A DNA stretch of 64,000 nt from Paenibacillus wulumuqiensis (GTDB lineage Bacteria > Bacillota > Bacilli > Paenibacillales > Paenibacillaceae), in the NCBI RefSeq assembly GCF_000971965.1, contig NZ_KQ040793.1:395296-459295 (forward strand). Direction: 5' to 3'. Position 1 is the first letter of the stretch, and the number at the start of each line of letters is the position of its first letter. A program made the position numbers and the translations under genes. The notes under the pieces were generated by a model that saw only the letters and a list, made by a program, of their open reading frames with translations, ran no database searches and was not told the DNA's origin. Positions 17,005 through 25,849 of the stretch are shown one piece after another.

Positions 17005-17304
17005 GCCAGACAGCCTTTCTGTAGATACTTGTAGATATTTATCGTAATTATACCCATTATACCAGAGGTTTTGCGATAACTCTTTAGAGAGTATCGCAAA
17101 GAGCTTCCAACCGATCGGAGATTCACGCATATTCATTTTAACGTTATTAATGAAAACCCTTTCATTTTTAACGATATCCATGTATGCTGGGAATAATAAG
17201 ACTAGCAAAATTACCCATATCTATTTATTACGATACTGTACAACTATCCAGGCCTTTTACAACAGAACTCTATCAAGCATAAAATGTGAGATTGGAGGTT
17301 ATCG
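17005..17304. other. Divergent intergenic region between the nuclease and AraC regulator genes
   Basis: About 300 AT-rich bases expected to hold both promoters. A cre-like sequence at 17151-17164 lacks the central CG and is not convincing. No small gene is seen. Confidence 0.4.
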
Positions 17305-18240
17305 ATGTCTACTTCCTTTATATCACCGGAATGGGGAATCAGCCTGTCTGAGACCATCTGCCCGGACGTACAGACGACGGTCAATCTGCTGGGTATCCAT
17401 CTGCGGGAGGTTAGCCGGGACTGGGAATGCCCGAGCCATAAGCATGACCAGTATGAGATCAATTATGTTCTGCAGGGGACCCAGCAAATGAAAGCGGGTA
17501 CACACAGCTATACCCAGCAGGCCGGCGATGTCGTTATTCTGCCGCCGGGGATTCCGCATACGAGCCGCAGTGTCGGCGATCAGTCGCTGGTCTATGTATG
17601 CATTCATTTCGAGATGAATGATCGGGTGTTCCTGTCGCTGCTGGAACGTCTGCACCAGCTTGTCTTCCGCAAGGACAGCATGGCGGCGCAGCAGGTGCAG
17701 CCGTGCATCATGAAGCTCGTGCAGGCTGCCGAGCATGAGAGCCAGCATATGATTACCCGTCGGATTCGTCTGCAGGCCGCTTCGTTTGAGCTGTTCAGCG
17801 TGTTGTGGGAGATTTTATTAAATGAAGCGGCACAGGTGTCGCCGTCCACCTATGCTCATATGGAGCTGGCGCATCAGATTGCCGCCCGGCTGCAGGGCAT
17901 TGTGAACCGCAACCCAAGCCAGATCGCCGAGCGTCCGGATTCGCATTATGGCATCGACGATATTGCAGCCGAGCTGGGCATCAGCCCTTCGCACTGCAAT
18001 CGTATTTTCCATCAGGTGTTTGCCATCTCGCCGCGCAGCTATCTGTCGAATCTGGTACTGCACAAGTCCAAGCTGCTGCTGGCCGATCCGCAAATGTCCA
18101 TTCAGGATATCGCGACTACGCTTGGCTACCGGGATATCGCCCATTTCAGCCGCCAGTTCAAGCGCTGGTCGGGCATTTCTCCGAGTCATTACCGCAAAAC
18201 TCATCTCCAGATGCGTCAACCGCTGGAGGCAGGTGTATAA
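17305..18240 (+). CDS. AraC family regulator with N-terminal cupin, hexuronate locus
   Basis: A 311-residue regulator. The N-terminal cupin (residues about 35-110: HKHDQYEINYVLQG, then AGDVVILPPGIPHTSRS) should bind a sugar. The C-terminal double helix-turn-helix (about 205-305) shows IDDIAAELGISPSHCNRIFH and IQDIATTLGYRDIAHFSRQF, ending FKRWSGISPSHYRK. GGAGG lies 7 bases before the ATG. It is followed by uxuA and uxuB in the same direction and probably activates them in response to a hexuronate-derived ligand. Confidence 0.93.
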   Translation: MSTSFISPEWGISLSETICPDVQTTVNLLGIHLREVSRDWECPSHKHDQYEINYVLQGTQQMKAGTHSYTQQAGDVVILPPGIPHTSRSVGDQSLVYVCIHFEMNDRVFLSLLERLHQLVFRKDSMAAQQVQPCIMKLVQAAEHESQHMITRRIRLQAASFELFSVLWEILLNEAAQVSPSTYAHMELAHQIAARLQGIVNRNPSQIAERPDSHYGIDDIAAELGISPSHCNRIFHQVFAISPRSYLSNLVLHKSKLLLADPQMSIQDIATTLGYRDIAHFSRQFKRWSGISPSHYRKTHLQMRQPLEAGV

Positions 18241-18307
18241 ATAAAGCACACAACCGGCCAAGGCATCCATGCGCAGCATCATATCATATAGATGGAGTGT
18301 GAACCGT

Positions 18308-19420
18308 ATGAGAATGGTATTTCGCTGGTTCGGTGAGAATAATGACACCGTTACATTGGACCAGATACGTCAGATTCCAGGCGTGGAAGGTATCGTCTGG
18401 GCACTGCATGATCTTCCCGTGGGCGAAGTCTGGCCACGGGAACGGGTGCAGGAGATGAAGGCACTCAGCGAGCGTTACGGCTTACATATCGAAGTCGTGG
18501 AGAGCGTCAACATCCATGAGGACATCAAGCTGGGACTTCCCAGCCGTGACCGCTATATCGCCAACTACAAGCAGACGATTGAACATCTGGGTGAAGCCGG
18601 TGTCAAAGTGATCTGCTATAACTTTATGCCGATTTTTGACTGGCTGCGCACGGATCTGCACCATCCGCTGCCGGATGGCTCCAACTCCCTATTTTATGAA
18701 AACAGCCGGATTGAGAATATGGACCCGTTTGAGCTGGTGATGCAGATTCAGTCCAATTCCGCGCTGACTATGCCCGGCTGGGAGCCGGAGCGCCTCTCCC
18801 ATCTGACCGAGCTGTTTGAGGCGTATCAGGGATTTACGGAAGAGGATCTGTGGAGGAATGTGCAGTATTTTCTGGACGAGATTATTCCTGTGGCCGAGGC
18901 CAATGGTATCCAGATGGCGATTCACCCGGATGATCCACCATGGTCGATCTTCGGCCTGCCGCGCATTATCCGCAGTCAGGACAATATCCGCCGCTTCCTG
19001 GGCATGTATGACAGCAAGGCGCACGGCGTTACGCTGTGCAGCGGATCACTCGGCGCGAATCCGGACAATGATATCATCTCCATGATCCATGAGTTTGCAG
19101 ACCGGATTCCATTTACACATATCCGTAATGTCAAAGTGGAAGAAAACGGCGACTTCCAGGAGACATCGCACCGTACTATAGATGGCACGGTCGATATCGC
19201 CGGGATCGTGCAGGCTTATCATGAAGAAGGATTTACCGGGTACTGCCGTCCGGATCATGGACGTCATCTCTGGGGAGAGCAGTGCCGTCCCGGCTATGGC
19301 CTGTATGACCGTGCGCTTGGAATTATGTATTTGTGGGGATTATGGGATTCCCTCCAGTATCGCCAGAATCGCCCTCTGGCTGCAGCGGCGAACCGAAAGG
19401 AAGGGATCAGCGATGAATGA
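18308..19420 (+). CDS. uxuA: Mannonate dehydratase
   Basis: A 370-residue enzyme that converts D-mannonate to 2-keto-3-deoxygluconate in glucuronate breakdown. The start ATG 18308 follows GGAGTGTGAACCGT; the frame opens 13 codons earlier without a site. Family signatures seen: MRMVFRWFGENNDTVTLDQI, YNFMPIFDWLRT, AIHPDDPPWSIFGLPRI, HIRNVK and GYCRPDHGRHLWGEQCRPGY, with His, Asp and Cys metal ligands as in the family. It overlaps the next gene by 8 bases. Confidence 0.96.
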   Translation: MRMVFRWFGENNDTVTLDQIRQIPGVEGIVWALHDLPVGEVWPRERVQEMKALSERYGLHIEVVESVNIHEDIKLGLPSRDRYIANYKQTIEHLGEAGVKVICYNFMPIFDWLRTDLHHPLPDGSNSLFYENSRIENMDPFELVMQIQSNSALTMPGWEPERLSHLTELFEAYQGFTEEDLWRNVQYFLDEIIPVAEANGIQMAIHPDDPPWSIFGLPRIIRSQDNIRRFLGMYDSKAHGVTLCSGSLGANPDNDIISMIHEFADRIPFTHIRNVKVEENGDFQETSHRTIDGTVDIAGIVQAYHEEGFTGYCRPDHGRHLWGEQCRPGYGLYDRALGIMYLWGLWDSLQYRQNRPLAAAANRKEGISDE

Positions 19421-20543
19421 GCATCATGATAAAATGGCCACAGCCGATCCCTCTGCCGCTTCGGATAACGTCAGGGAGTCTGCCTCTACAGAGGCGGCTT
19501 CCCGCATTCCGGTTTCTGAGGCTGCCAGGTCTGCGGATAATACGCGATTGCAGTCTTTTTCCGATGTTCCCCAGCCGCCAGCTGCTCCGGCAGCTCCCTC
19601 CACCGGCAACTCGCTGGTAGACAAGACACTGCGCGAAGTGATCCGTACGGTAGAAGCCAAGGAGCATGAGCCGCCTGCCGAGTCGAGTACCCAGCCTCTG
19701 CCGCTGCATGAAGGCCTGCATGGAAAAGTCGCCGTCATTACCGGCGGTGCTGGCGTGCTCTGCCGGGCGATGGCACTGGAACTTGCCCATCAGGGCTGCC
19801 ATATTGCCATCCTGAATCGTACCGTGGAGAAAGGGGAACAGCTGGCCGAGGAGATTCGCAGCCTTGGCGTACAGGCAATAGCGGTCGGCTGCGATGTGAC
19901 CCGCGAAGACAGTGTCATTCTCGCTGAGACCACGGTAACTACCCAGCTCGGACCATGCGATATTCTGATCAATGGAGCAGGCGGCAACCACCCGGATGCC
20001 AACACTTCCGAGGAGAGATTCCGGGAAGCCGATCTGGACGACGAGCTGAAAAAGACCTTTTACGATATCAAGATTGACGGGTTCCGGCAGGTACTCGATC
20101 TGAATATGACCGGCACCCTGATCCCCACCCAGGTATTCTCGCGCAACATGATCGACCGCCCGGGTGCAACAGTGATCAATATTTCATCCATGAGCGCTTT
20201 CGCTCCAATGACCAAAGTACCGGCCTACAGCGCAGCCAAAGCAGCGATCAACAATTTCACCCAGTGGCTGGCTGTTCACTTTGCCGATGCCGGCATCCGG
20301 GTCAACGCGATCGCCCCCGGTTTCTTCTTGACCGCACAAAATGAAAAGCTGCTTAAAAACGACGACGGCTCACTGACTGCCCGTTCGGAGAAAATTCTTG
20401 CCCACACCCCCATGCGGCGATTCGGCGTACCGCAGGACCTGCTCGGCACCCTGCTCTGGCTGGCCGACCCGCATACTTCCGGATTCGTTACCGGTATTGT
20501 CGTACCTGTGGACGGCGGCTTTATGGCCTACTCCGGTGTATAG
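19413..20543 (+). CDS. uxuB: SDR-type D-mannonate oxidoreductase (UxuB function) with a long N-terminal extension
   Basis: A 376-residue short-chain dehydrogenase that should interconvert fructuronate and mannonate. The SDR domain begins near residue 108: LHGKVAVITGGAGVLCRAMA is the Rossmann glycine motif, LINGAGGNHPD is typical of this subgroup, SSMSAFAPMTKVPAYSAAKA holds the Ser, Tyr and Lys catalytic set, and the protein ends PVDGGFMAYSGV. About 105 residues rich in Ala, Pro and Ser precede it, with no internal ATG after residue 8, so the extension appears real. The start overlaps the uxuA stop and has GGAAGGG upstream. UxuB in enteric bacteria belongs to another family; this SDR form is known from Firmicutes. 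Confidence 0.88.
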   Translation: MNEHHDKMATADPSAASDNVRESASTEAASRIPVSEAARSADNTRLQSFSDVPQPPAAPAAPSTGNSLVDKTLREVIRTVEAKEHEPPAESSTQPLPLHEGLHGKVAVITGGAGVLCRAMALELAHQGCHIAILNRTVEKGEQLAEEIRSLGVQAIAVGCDVTREDSVILAETTVTTQLGPCDILINGAGGNHPDANTSEERFREADLDDELKKTFYDIKIDGFRQVLDLNMTGTLIPTQVFSRNMIDRPGATVINISSMSAFAPMTKVPAYSAAKAAINNFTQWLAVHFADAGIRVNAIAPGFFLTAQNEKLLKNDDGSLTARSEKILAHTPMRRFGVPQDLLGTLLWLADPHTSGFVTGIVVPVDGGFMAYSGV

Positions 20544-20612
20544 AAGCAAGTGGTGGAATACACGGCTCATTCGTATAAGATGACGGTAGAAGATAACTAT
20601 AGAAGACTATGC

Positions 20613-20652
20613 CAAAAAGAAGCAGGTCGGCGAAAGCCGCTGCTTCTTTTTG
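20613..20652. terminator. Bidirectional terminator after uxuB
   Basis: AAAAAGAAGCAG, a 14-base loop that itself can fold, then CTGCTTCTTTTT. It sits between convergent uxuB and the MFS gene and can serve both. Confidence 0.9.
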
Positions 20653-20742
20653 GTCTATGTTCTTTTTAGTGTATGTTCTTTTTTTATACCTTTAGTTATG
20701 AAAGTAAATACTGCTCAATCAGTACATTTACATTGGCACATC

Positions 20743-22080
20743 TCAGGCTTTGTTCACCACAACATTCTCTTCCGCCGCATAGCCCCCTGCCACTTCCTCC
20801 CGGAACACCGCACGATAGGCAAATCCCAGCACAACAGCCGCAGTGGTCATCAGTCCCGCCACTACATACATATCCCGCATCCCAAAACGATCGGCAATCC
20901 AGCCCAGCAGCAGCATCGCAATCGCGAATGTGAAGTTACTCAGCACACTCAGGGCAGACATGGCGCTCGGCGTCTCTTCCGGCGTCAGATTTTGCTGGAT
21001 CAGTGTGCGGCGGATAATGCCTGCAATCTGTACAGGTAACCCTGATACCGCGAACAGAATCAGCGCCAGCATCGGAATTGTATTAAAGGCAAAGAAGAAC
21101 GTAATGATCACATAGGCAAGCAGACTGAGCAGCATGAGCAGATAGGCATTCTTTTGCAGTTTTTTGACGCGGGCTACAATAAATACACCGCCGGCAATCG
21201 ATCCGATAAAGAACACCGTGTTCATAAAGCCCCACCAGCTTGCATCCTGATGCAGCACCTGCACGACAAAGGCGAGAATAAATGCACCCAGCCAGGCTGC
21301 TCCGCCCAGCGTATCGATATTATCGACAATCGCCAGCGTACGGATACGCCGGTTGGTAGCCAGGATTTTCCATCCTTCGGCGAGCTGCTGCCCATAAGTT
21401 GGCTTGCGTGTTTCCCCCTCTGCCCCGGATGCTGTAGAAGCTGCGGAGTGAGCCTGCTTTAACCCGGCCGCATACGGATCACGGATAAATGCTGTAAAAA
21501 ACATCGCCAGAAAGTAACTGACCGACGCAATCCACATCGTCGGAATCGCCCCGATCACAGCAACGATTACACCGCTGAGTGCCCAGCCGGAGCACTTGAC
21601 GATCTGGTCGCTTACCGACATCAGTCCATTGGCCCGCATCAGACCGTCACCGGTCGCCAGCCTCGGGATCAATGCATTACGCGCAGGATCGGTCCATCCA
21701 TCCAGAAAGGACATCCCAAACACCGCCATGAAAATAATCGGATACGACGGTTCAACACTCGTCCACAAATAAAAGATTAGCCCTGTGAAGATCAAAAACT
21801 GCCCCAGCTGTGACCCGATCAGAATGGAAGTGAGTCGGCTCCTAGACATGACCAGCGGAGCGATCAGCCCGCTGATCATTTTGGAGAGCATCCGGAACAA
21901 TGGAATAAAGATCGTCGTCAGCAGCGAACCGCTCTCTGTAAATACCAGTGTCACCAGACTGAGTGTATACACAATATCCGCGATATTCGATACGGTCTGT
22001 GTCCCCCATAACATATAAAACGATTTTCTAATCAAAAACCCCATCCCTTTCTTTGCTAATCCTTGATCTTCTAAATACAT
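20743..22080 (-). CDS. MFS transporter, probable drug or metabolite exporter
   Basis: A 445-residue membrane protein with about 12 hydrophobic segments in two halves joined by a cytoplasmic loop near residues 205-230 (HSAASTASGAEGETRKPTYG). The N-terminal part reads MLWGTQTVSNIADIVYTLSL, characteristic of exporters of the MFS group annotated as enterobactin or macrolide efflux-like. The start is uncertain: ATG 22080 has no ribosome site, while ATG 22044 has AAAGGG too close. The substrate is not evident. Confidence 0.85.
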   Translation of the reverse strand: MYLEDQGLAKKGMGFLIRKSFYMLWGTQTVSNIADIVYTLSLVTLVFTESGSLLTTIFIPLFRMLSKMISGLIAPLVMSRSRLTSILIGSQLGQFLIFTGLIFYLWTSVEPSYPIIFMAVFGMSFLDGWTDPARNALIPRLATGDGLMRANGLMSVSDQIVKCSGWALSGVIVAVIGAIPTMWIASVSYFLAMFFTAFIRDPYAAGLKQAHSAASTASGAEGETRKPTYGQQLAEGWKILATNRRIRTLAIVDNIDTLGGAAWLGAFILAFVVQVLHQDASWWGFMNTVFFIGSIAGGVFIVARVKKLQKNAYLLMLLSLLAYVIITFFFAFNTIPMLALILFAVSGLPVQIAGIIRRTLIQQNLTPEETPSAMSALSVLSNFTFAIAMLLLGWIADRFGMRDMYVVAGLMTTAAVVLGFAYRAVFREEVAGGYAAEENVVVNKA

Positions 22081-22485
22081 GGATATGGTATGGATTCTAA
22101 AAATTGAAGCGCTTTAAATTCAAATTCAATCAATATATTGAAACAGGCTAGGAGGTATGGATATACAATAGACTTGCTAAATATGTATGGCATTAAATTG
22201 TTCTAATAGTAATTATATCCATAATTTAGAATTAGAAATAGTATATGATTTCCTTTTTACTTTTGTCAATTTTAAGTATCGCATGTGTACAGCCGATTGA
22301 CTAGGCAAAAAATAAAAAAATAGACTTCTATCCCCTAAACCTGAATATTATATTAATGGATTAATCTGGTTTTATCCATATAAAAATAACGTAATTACGA
22401 TTAAAAATAAAATATTAAGCTTATTTAAGATATTAATAACTCGAAATGCTGCTATTCCGCTCTTCTGCTTCCTCCAGATAGACAG
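22081..22485. other. AT-rich non-coding stretch
   Basis: About 400 bases, strongly AT-rich, upstream of the MFS gene and downstream of rtcB. It should hold the MFS promoter. No ORF or structured RNA is convincing. Confidence 0.4.
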
Positions 22486-22519
22486 AAAAGAGCACAGCGA
22501 GATAACGCTCTGCTCTTTC
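22486..22519 (-). terminator. Terminator of rtcB
   Basis: AAAGAGCA / TGCTCTTT outer stem with inner AGCG / CGCT and a TTTTCTG tail on the minus strand, 55 bases after the rtcB stop. Confidence 0.8.
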
Positions 22520-22573
22520 CATATCCAAAATAATATATTTATCTGTTCCATTTATTACTATTGTAAAGTGTAT

Positions 22574-23803
22574 TCAGTCTTTATAAGGATCAAATTCATC
22601 GGCACCCGCCATACATACGCCAATCGGCTTGAGTACATGCAGTACATCGAGTGTCTCGCTGTGCGCATCCAGGACGGTCTGCAGCTTGCGGTATACAAAT
22701 GGGCTCTCGTCCGTATCCGCCCCGCGCAGCTCCACACCAAAGCTGGATACGGCCCGCTTCATCTGTTCGCGTGTAATCTGTCCGCCGGAGCGTGTACGGG
22801 TTTTCCAGTTCATTTTACCGGCAGCCTGGGTACGGCTCATGACCCGGCCGGCGCCATGCACCGTACTGTAAAAGGCTTCCGCATTCTCTGCACTGTCCTT
22901 GCCCTGCACAATCACTGAAATATCACCCATGCTGCCGCCGATAAAGCCAAGCTGTCCCGGTGCAGATGGTGTGGCGCCCTTGCGTACCACAATCGTCTCC
23001 TGCCCGTTATGCTGCTCTTTCCAGGCAAAATTATGATGATTATGCACTTCAAAATCCGCCTCGGCACCGAGCAGTCTCAGCACTTCGTCAATCACATAAT
23101 CCCGGCCGGCATACGCATACCGCCCGGCCAGCTTCATCGCCCGGTAATACATATCCCCCAGCTCATCGTTCAGATCCAGCAGTACCGGCGGCTGATCCAT
23201 ATGTTCTCCCGGTGCCTTGCCGAGGAATTCCCGACCTGCCGCCAGATTGAGGAATCCGCTGGCTGTCTTGTGACCGAACCCCCGGCTGCCAAAGTGGTTC
23301 CCGATCCACAGTCTGCCGGTCTCCTGCTCTTCAAACAGATCGACATAATGATTACCGCTGCCGACCGTACCGAGCTGCTCACGGGCCAGCCGTTTCATTT
23401 TGTCATGCCCTTCGCGGCCTGCTGCGGACAGATACACATCCCAGTCCGGATCGTCGAACAGTTCATGATCGACCCGCTGCTGATTCACCCGGCCGACGCC
23501 AAAAGAAATGCTGGCTGCGATCCGATCCATCACCGCCTTGATCTGCGGACGAATATCCGCTGCCATCAGATTGGTGCGCACCGCCTTGTTGCCGCAGCCG
23601 ATATCATAGCCAACGCCTGACGGCGAGATCTGACCGCTGTAAGCAACTACACCGCCGATCGGCTGGCTGTAGCCTTTGTGATGATCCGCCATCAGCAGCG
23701 TCTGCACCACATTACCGGTCCGCGAGCAGGTCACCGCCTGGCTCAATGCTCCAGGATCAGGTTCACCCCAGATGCGTACACCTTCTATCACTTGAAATGC
23801 CAT
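22574..23803 (-). CDS. rtcB: RNA-splicing ligase RtcB
   Basis: A 409-residue RtcB family RNA ligase, which joins 2',3'-cyclic phosphate or 3'-phosphate RNA ends to 5'-OH ends using GTP and Mn. Motifs seen: MADHHKGYSQPIGGVVAY, the metal site GYDIGCGNKAVR, GSGNHYVDLFEEQ, VHNHHNFAW, and VHGAGRVMSR holding the His that becomes guanylylated. ATG 23803 has AAAGGAG 10 bases upstream; a GTG 3 codons earlier is too close to that site. No archease gene is visible. A remnant of another RNA ligase lies directly upstream, suggesting an RNA-repair locus. Confidence 0.95.
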   Translation of the reverse strand: MAFQVIEGVRIWGEPDPGALSQAVTCSRTGNVVQTLLMADHHKGYSQPIGGVVAYSGQISPSGVGYDIGCGNKAVRTNLMAADIRPQIKAVMDRIAASISFGVGRVNQQRVDHELFDDPDWDVYLSAAGREGHDKMKRLAREQLGTVGSGNHYVDLFEEQETGRLWIGNHFGSRGFGHKTASGFLNLAAGREFLGKAPGEHMDQPPVLLDLNDELGDMYYRAMKLAGRYAYAGRDYVIDEVLRLLGAEADFEVHNHHNFAWKEQHNGQETIVVRKGATPSAPGQLGFIGGSMGDISVIVQGKDSAENAEAFYSTVHGAGRVMSRTQAAGKMNWKTRTRSGGQITREQMKRAVSSFGVELRGADTDESPFVYRKLQTVLDAHSETLDVLHVLKPIGVCMAGADEFDPYKD

Positions 23804-23846
23804 GTTGTTCACACTCCTTTGTATAAATGTTCGTTTGCTGGTATAT

Positions 23847-24395
23847 CTACAGTCGCGGATCGATAGCGTCCGATTCCAGACTCAGTGCAGCGAGCACACA
23901 TTCATGCATACGCTCCAGCGGCTCACGGCGCACGAAGCGTTCAACCGACTCCAGACTAAGCGCAAATTCCATCAATGCATGGCGTTCTTTTTTACGCGTT
24001 TTGCGCTGCTTTAATCTTTTCAAATGCTCCGGCTGCAGATAATCCATACCATAGATCATATGCAGATACTTGCGACCTCTGACCTTGATCGCCGGCTGGA
24101 TGAGCCGGTCTCCATCATACATCGTCATATATTCCGGTTTGAGCACGATTCCTTCATGCCCATCCTCGGTCATCTCTGTCCACCAGCGAATCAGTTCCTG
24201 CTCGCTGTCCGGATCGTTTTCAATATCCATGACCCGGTATTCGGTCGGCATAAACAGCGGACAATATTCCGCCAGTTCAGCCGCATGCTGCATATGCCAT
24301 TCATGCGATCGATCCATCAATGAGCCGCTGCTGTGCGCCAGAATATGGAACGGCGCAATCTCCAGTCCTTTTATCAGCGCCGCTTCATTTACAGA
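23847..24395 (-). pseudogene. Remnant of a Pnkp-type RNA repair ligase (C-terminal ligase part only)
   Basis: The minus strand encodes the C-terminal end of bacterial Pnkp, the kinase-phosphatase-ligase of RNA repair: LEIAPFHILAHSSG, HEWHMQHAAELAEYC, GHEGIVLKP (ligase motif IV), IKVRGRKYLHMIYGMDY (motif V lysine) and the ending FVRREPLERMHEC, LSLESDAIDPRL. Similarity continues upstream of the first usable start (TTG 24320) to a stop at 24396-24398. The kinase, phosphatase and the adenylate-accepting lysine motif are absent. The fragment overlaps the next gene's end by 7 bases. It is best read as a 5'-deleted gene, although the surviving frame is intact. It lies just upstream of rtcB. Confidence 0.75.
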
Positions 24396-24616
24396 TTATA
24401 CACAACCAGTGCTGCAGCAAATAAAATTATCGCCACCAGTATACAGCGAAGCGCCCAGCGCATACGTACTTTTTTGCGGTTCCGGTAGGTCTCTGCGGCT
24501 TCTTCATCCATCGACCAACGGGCATATCCTCCGCCCATGATCTGGCTGCTCAACAATACCGCGAGCGCCAGCAAAATCATACCGCCCCATAACAACATAC
24601 TTAACATGCTTTCCAA
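24389..24616 (-). CDS. Small membrane protein with two helices
   Basis: A 75-residue protein with hydrophobic segments at residues about 7-27 (LLWGGMILLALAVLLSSQIM) and 52-73 (ALRCILVAIILFAAALVVYN), joined by a charged loop EEAAETYRNRKKVRMR. No family is recognised. A possible ribosome site AAGGGAG lies 11 bases before the ATG. Its stop codon abuts the Pnkp remnant, which hints that a rearrangement joined the two. Confidence 0.6.
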   Translation of the reverse strand: MESMLSMLLWGGMILLALAVLLSSQIMGGGYARWSMDEEAAETYRNRKKVRMRWALRCILVAIILFAAALVVYNL

Positions 24617-24726
24617 TCTCCCTTATTCCCGAGTTGCCGTGAAATTAGCACAATTCTTCAAACCAGTCACTATTCTGTTCCATGTTGCTCCTGGTTCTAC
24701 TGCGAGACTCGCGCACTGGATGGCGA

Positions 24727-25599
24727 TCAGGAGAGCAGCATACGTGTCTCGGATGGTGCAAAATCACGGTATTTTTTGAATGTACGACTAAAATAGGAAA
24801 TATCGTTATACCCCGCAGCCATCGCCACTTCCGAGACAGTCATGCTCGTATTGAGCAGCAGATACTCCGCCCGATTGATCCGCACCCGGTTAATATATTC
24901 GGTCACCGTCCGGTTCGTCAGCTCATGGAATAGACGGCTGAAATGAAACCGGCTGAGCCCTGCCAATCCGGCGAGCCGATCGATCGTAATCTCTTCAGCG
25001 TAATGCTCTTCAATATACTGCAGAATCGGAGTGAATCGCTCCAGATTCTTCATCCGGTGCTCGGTATGCTTCCAGTCCGAGATATCCGCGACATAACCGC
25101 GTACCAGCAGAGACAGCAGCTGATACATGTACGATTTTACCGATAATTCATGTCCAATCTCCCGGCTGCGGAATTCCTCCACAATCTCCGACATGCACCG
25201 CTGCAGCCGCTCATCCCCGCTAATATGACTGCGGAACAGCAGCCGGTTCTGGCTCATCGGCGTGATGAACCGGGTCTCCACCGCATCCTGCGAAGGACTC
25301 TGCAGCGAATTCAGATCGGCGATCAGCGCATAATAGATCAGATGATTGGACAGACTCGTCCCCTGATGCAGATCATTGCTGTTCAGCACAATCAGATCAC
25401 CGGCCCGTACATGCACCGGCTCGGCATTGCACTCAATGATCGCTTCGCCGCTCTCAAAATACAGAAATTCCATATGACGATGCCAGTGATGCGGAAACAT
25501 CACCTGCCCGTACTCATAAGACTTGCAGAAGTTCAGCTTGATCGGAAAATAGGGGTCGGGCATACTCATCGGTTCCTGCAGATCCACCGGCCAGTTCAC
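24727..25599 (-). CDS. AraC family regulator with cupin domain, GTG start
   Basis: A 290-residue regulator. The frame runs open far upstream, but AAAGGAGG lies exactly 7 bases before a GTG at 25599 (VNWPVDLQEPMSMPDPYFP), so that is taken as the start. The cupin part shows HHWHRHMEFLYFESGEAIIE and RAGDLIVLNSNDLHQG. The C-terminal double helix-turn-helix has ITIDRLAGLAGLSRFHFSRL and VSEVAMAAGYNDISYFSRTF, ending KKYRDFAPSETR. It is divergent from the sugar-catabolism operon at 25850 and probably controls it. Confidence 0.9.
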   Translation of the reverse strand: MNWPVDLQEPMSMPDPYFPIKLNFCKSYEYGQVMFPHHWHRHMEFLYFESGEAIIECNAEPVHVRAGDLIVLNSNDLHQGTSLSNHLIYYALIADLNSLQSPSQDAVETRFITPMSQNRLLFRSHISGDERLQRCMSEIVEEFRSREIGHELSVKSYMYQLLSLLVRGYVADISDWKHTEHRMKNLERFTPILQYIEEHYAEEITIDRLAGLAGLSRFHFSRLFHELTNRTVTEYINRVRINRAEYLLLNTSMTVSEVAMAAGYNDISYFSRTFKKYRDFAPSETRMLLS

Positions 25600-25774
25600 G
25601 GGCCATCCTCCTTTGATACCGTACGAGTCTGACAGCAGATGATACGCCAGTTCTCCATACGTCGTCGAATGATTTCCATTGAAATAACAGTATATGTAGG
25701 CTTCTTTTCCAATTTTAACTATACCGTAAAGATCATGGATAGCACAATTGTCCAAATAAACCGCAAATCCATTC

Positions 25775-25804
25775 ATGACCTCTCCTGCAGCCGGATTATA
25801 TAAT
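25775..25804 (+). promoter_or_regulatory. Probable promoter of the Gfo/Idh operon
   Basis: TATAAT at 25799-25804 with ATGACC at 25775-25780 and an 18-base spacer, 45 bases before the ATG of the next gene. The -35 match is weak. Confidence 0.45.
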
Positions 25805-25849
25805 CGGTTCAATCTACATAACTTCCGCTGAACAGGAGAGATACTGCAC

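Noticed and set aside
17151..17164. TGAAAACCCTTTCA as a cre site before the hexuronate regulator
   Set aside because: The central CG, needed for CcpA binding, is missing.
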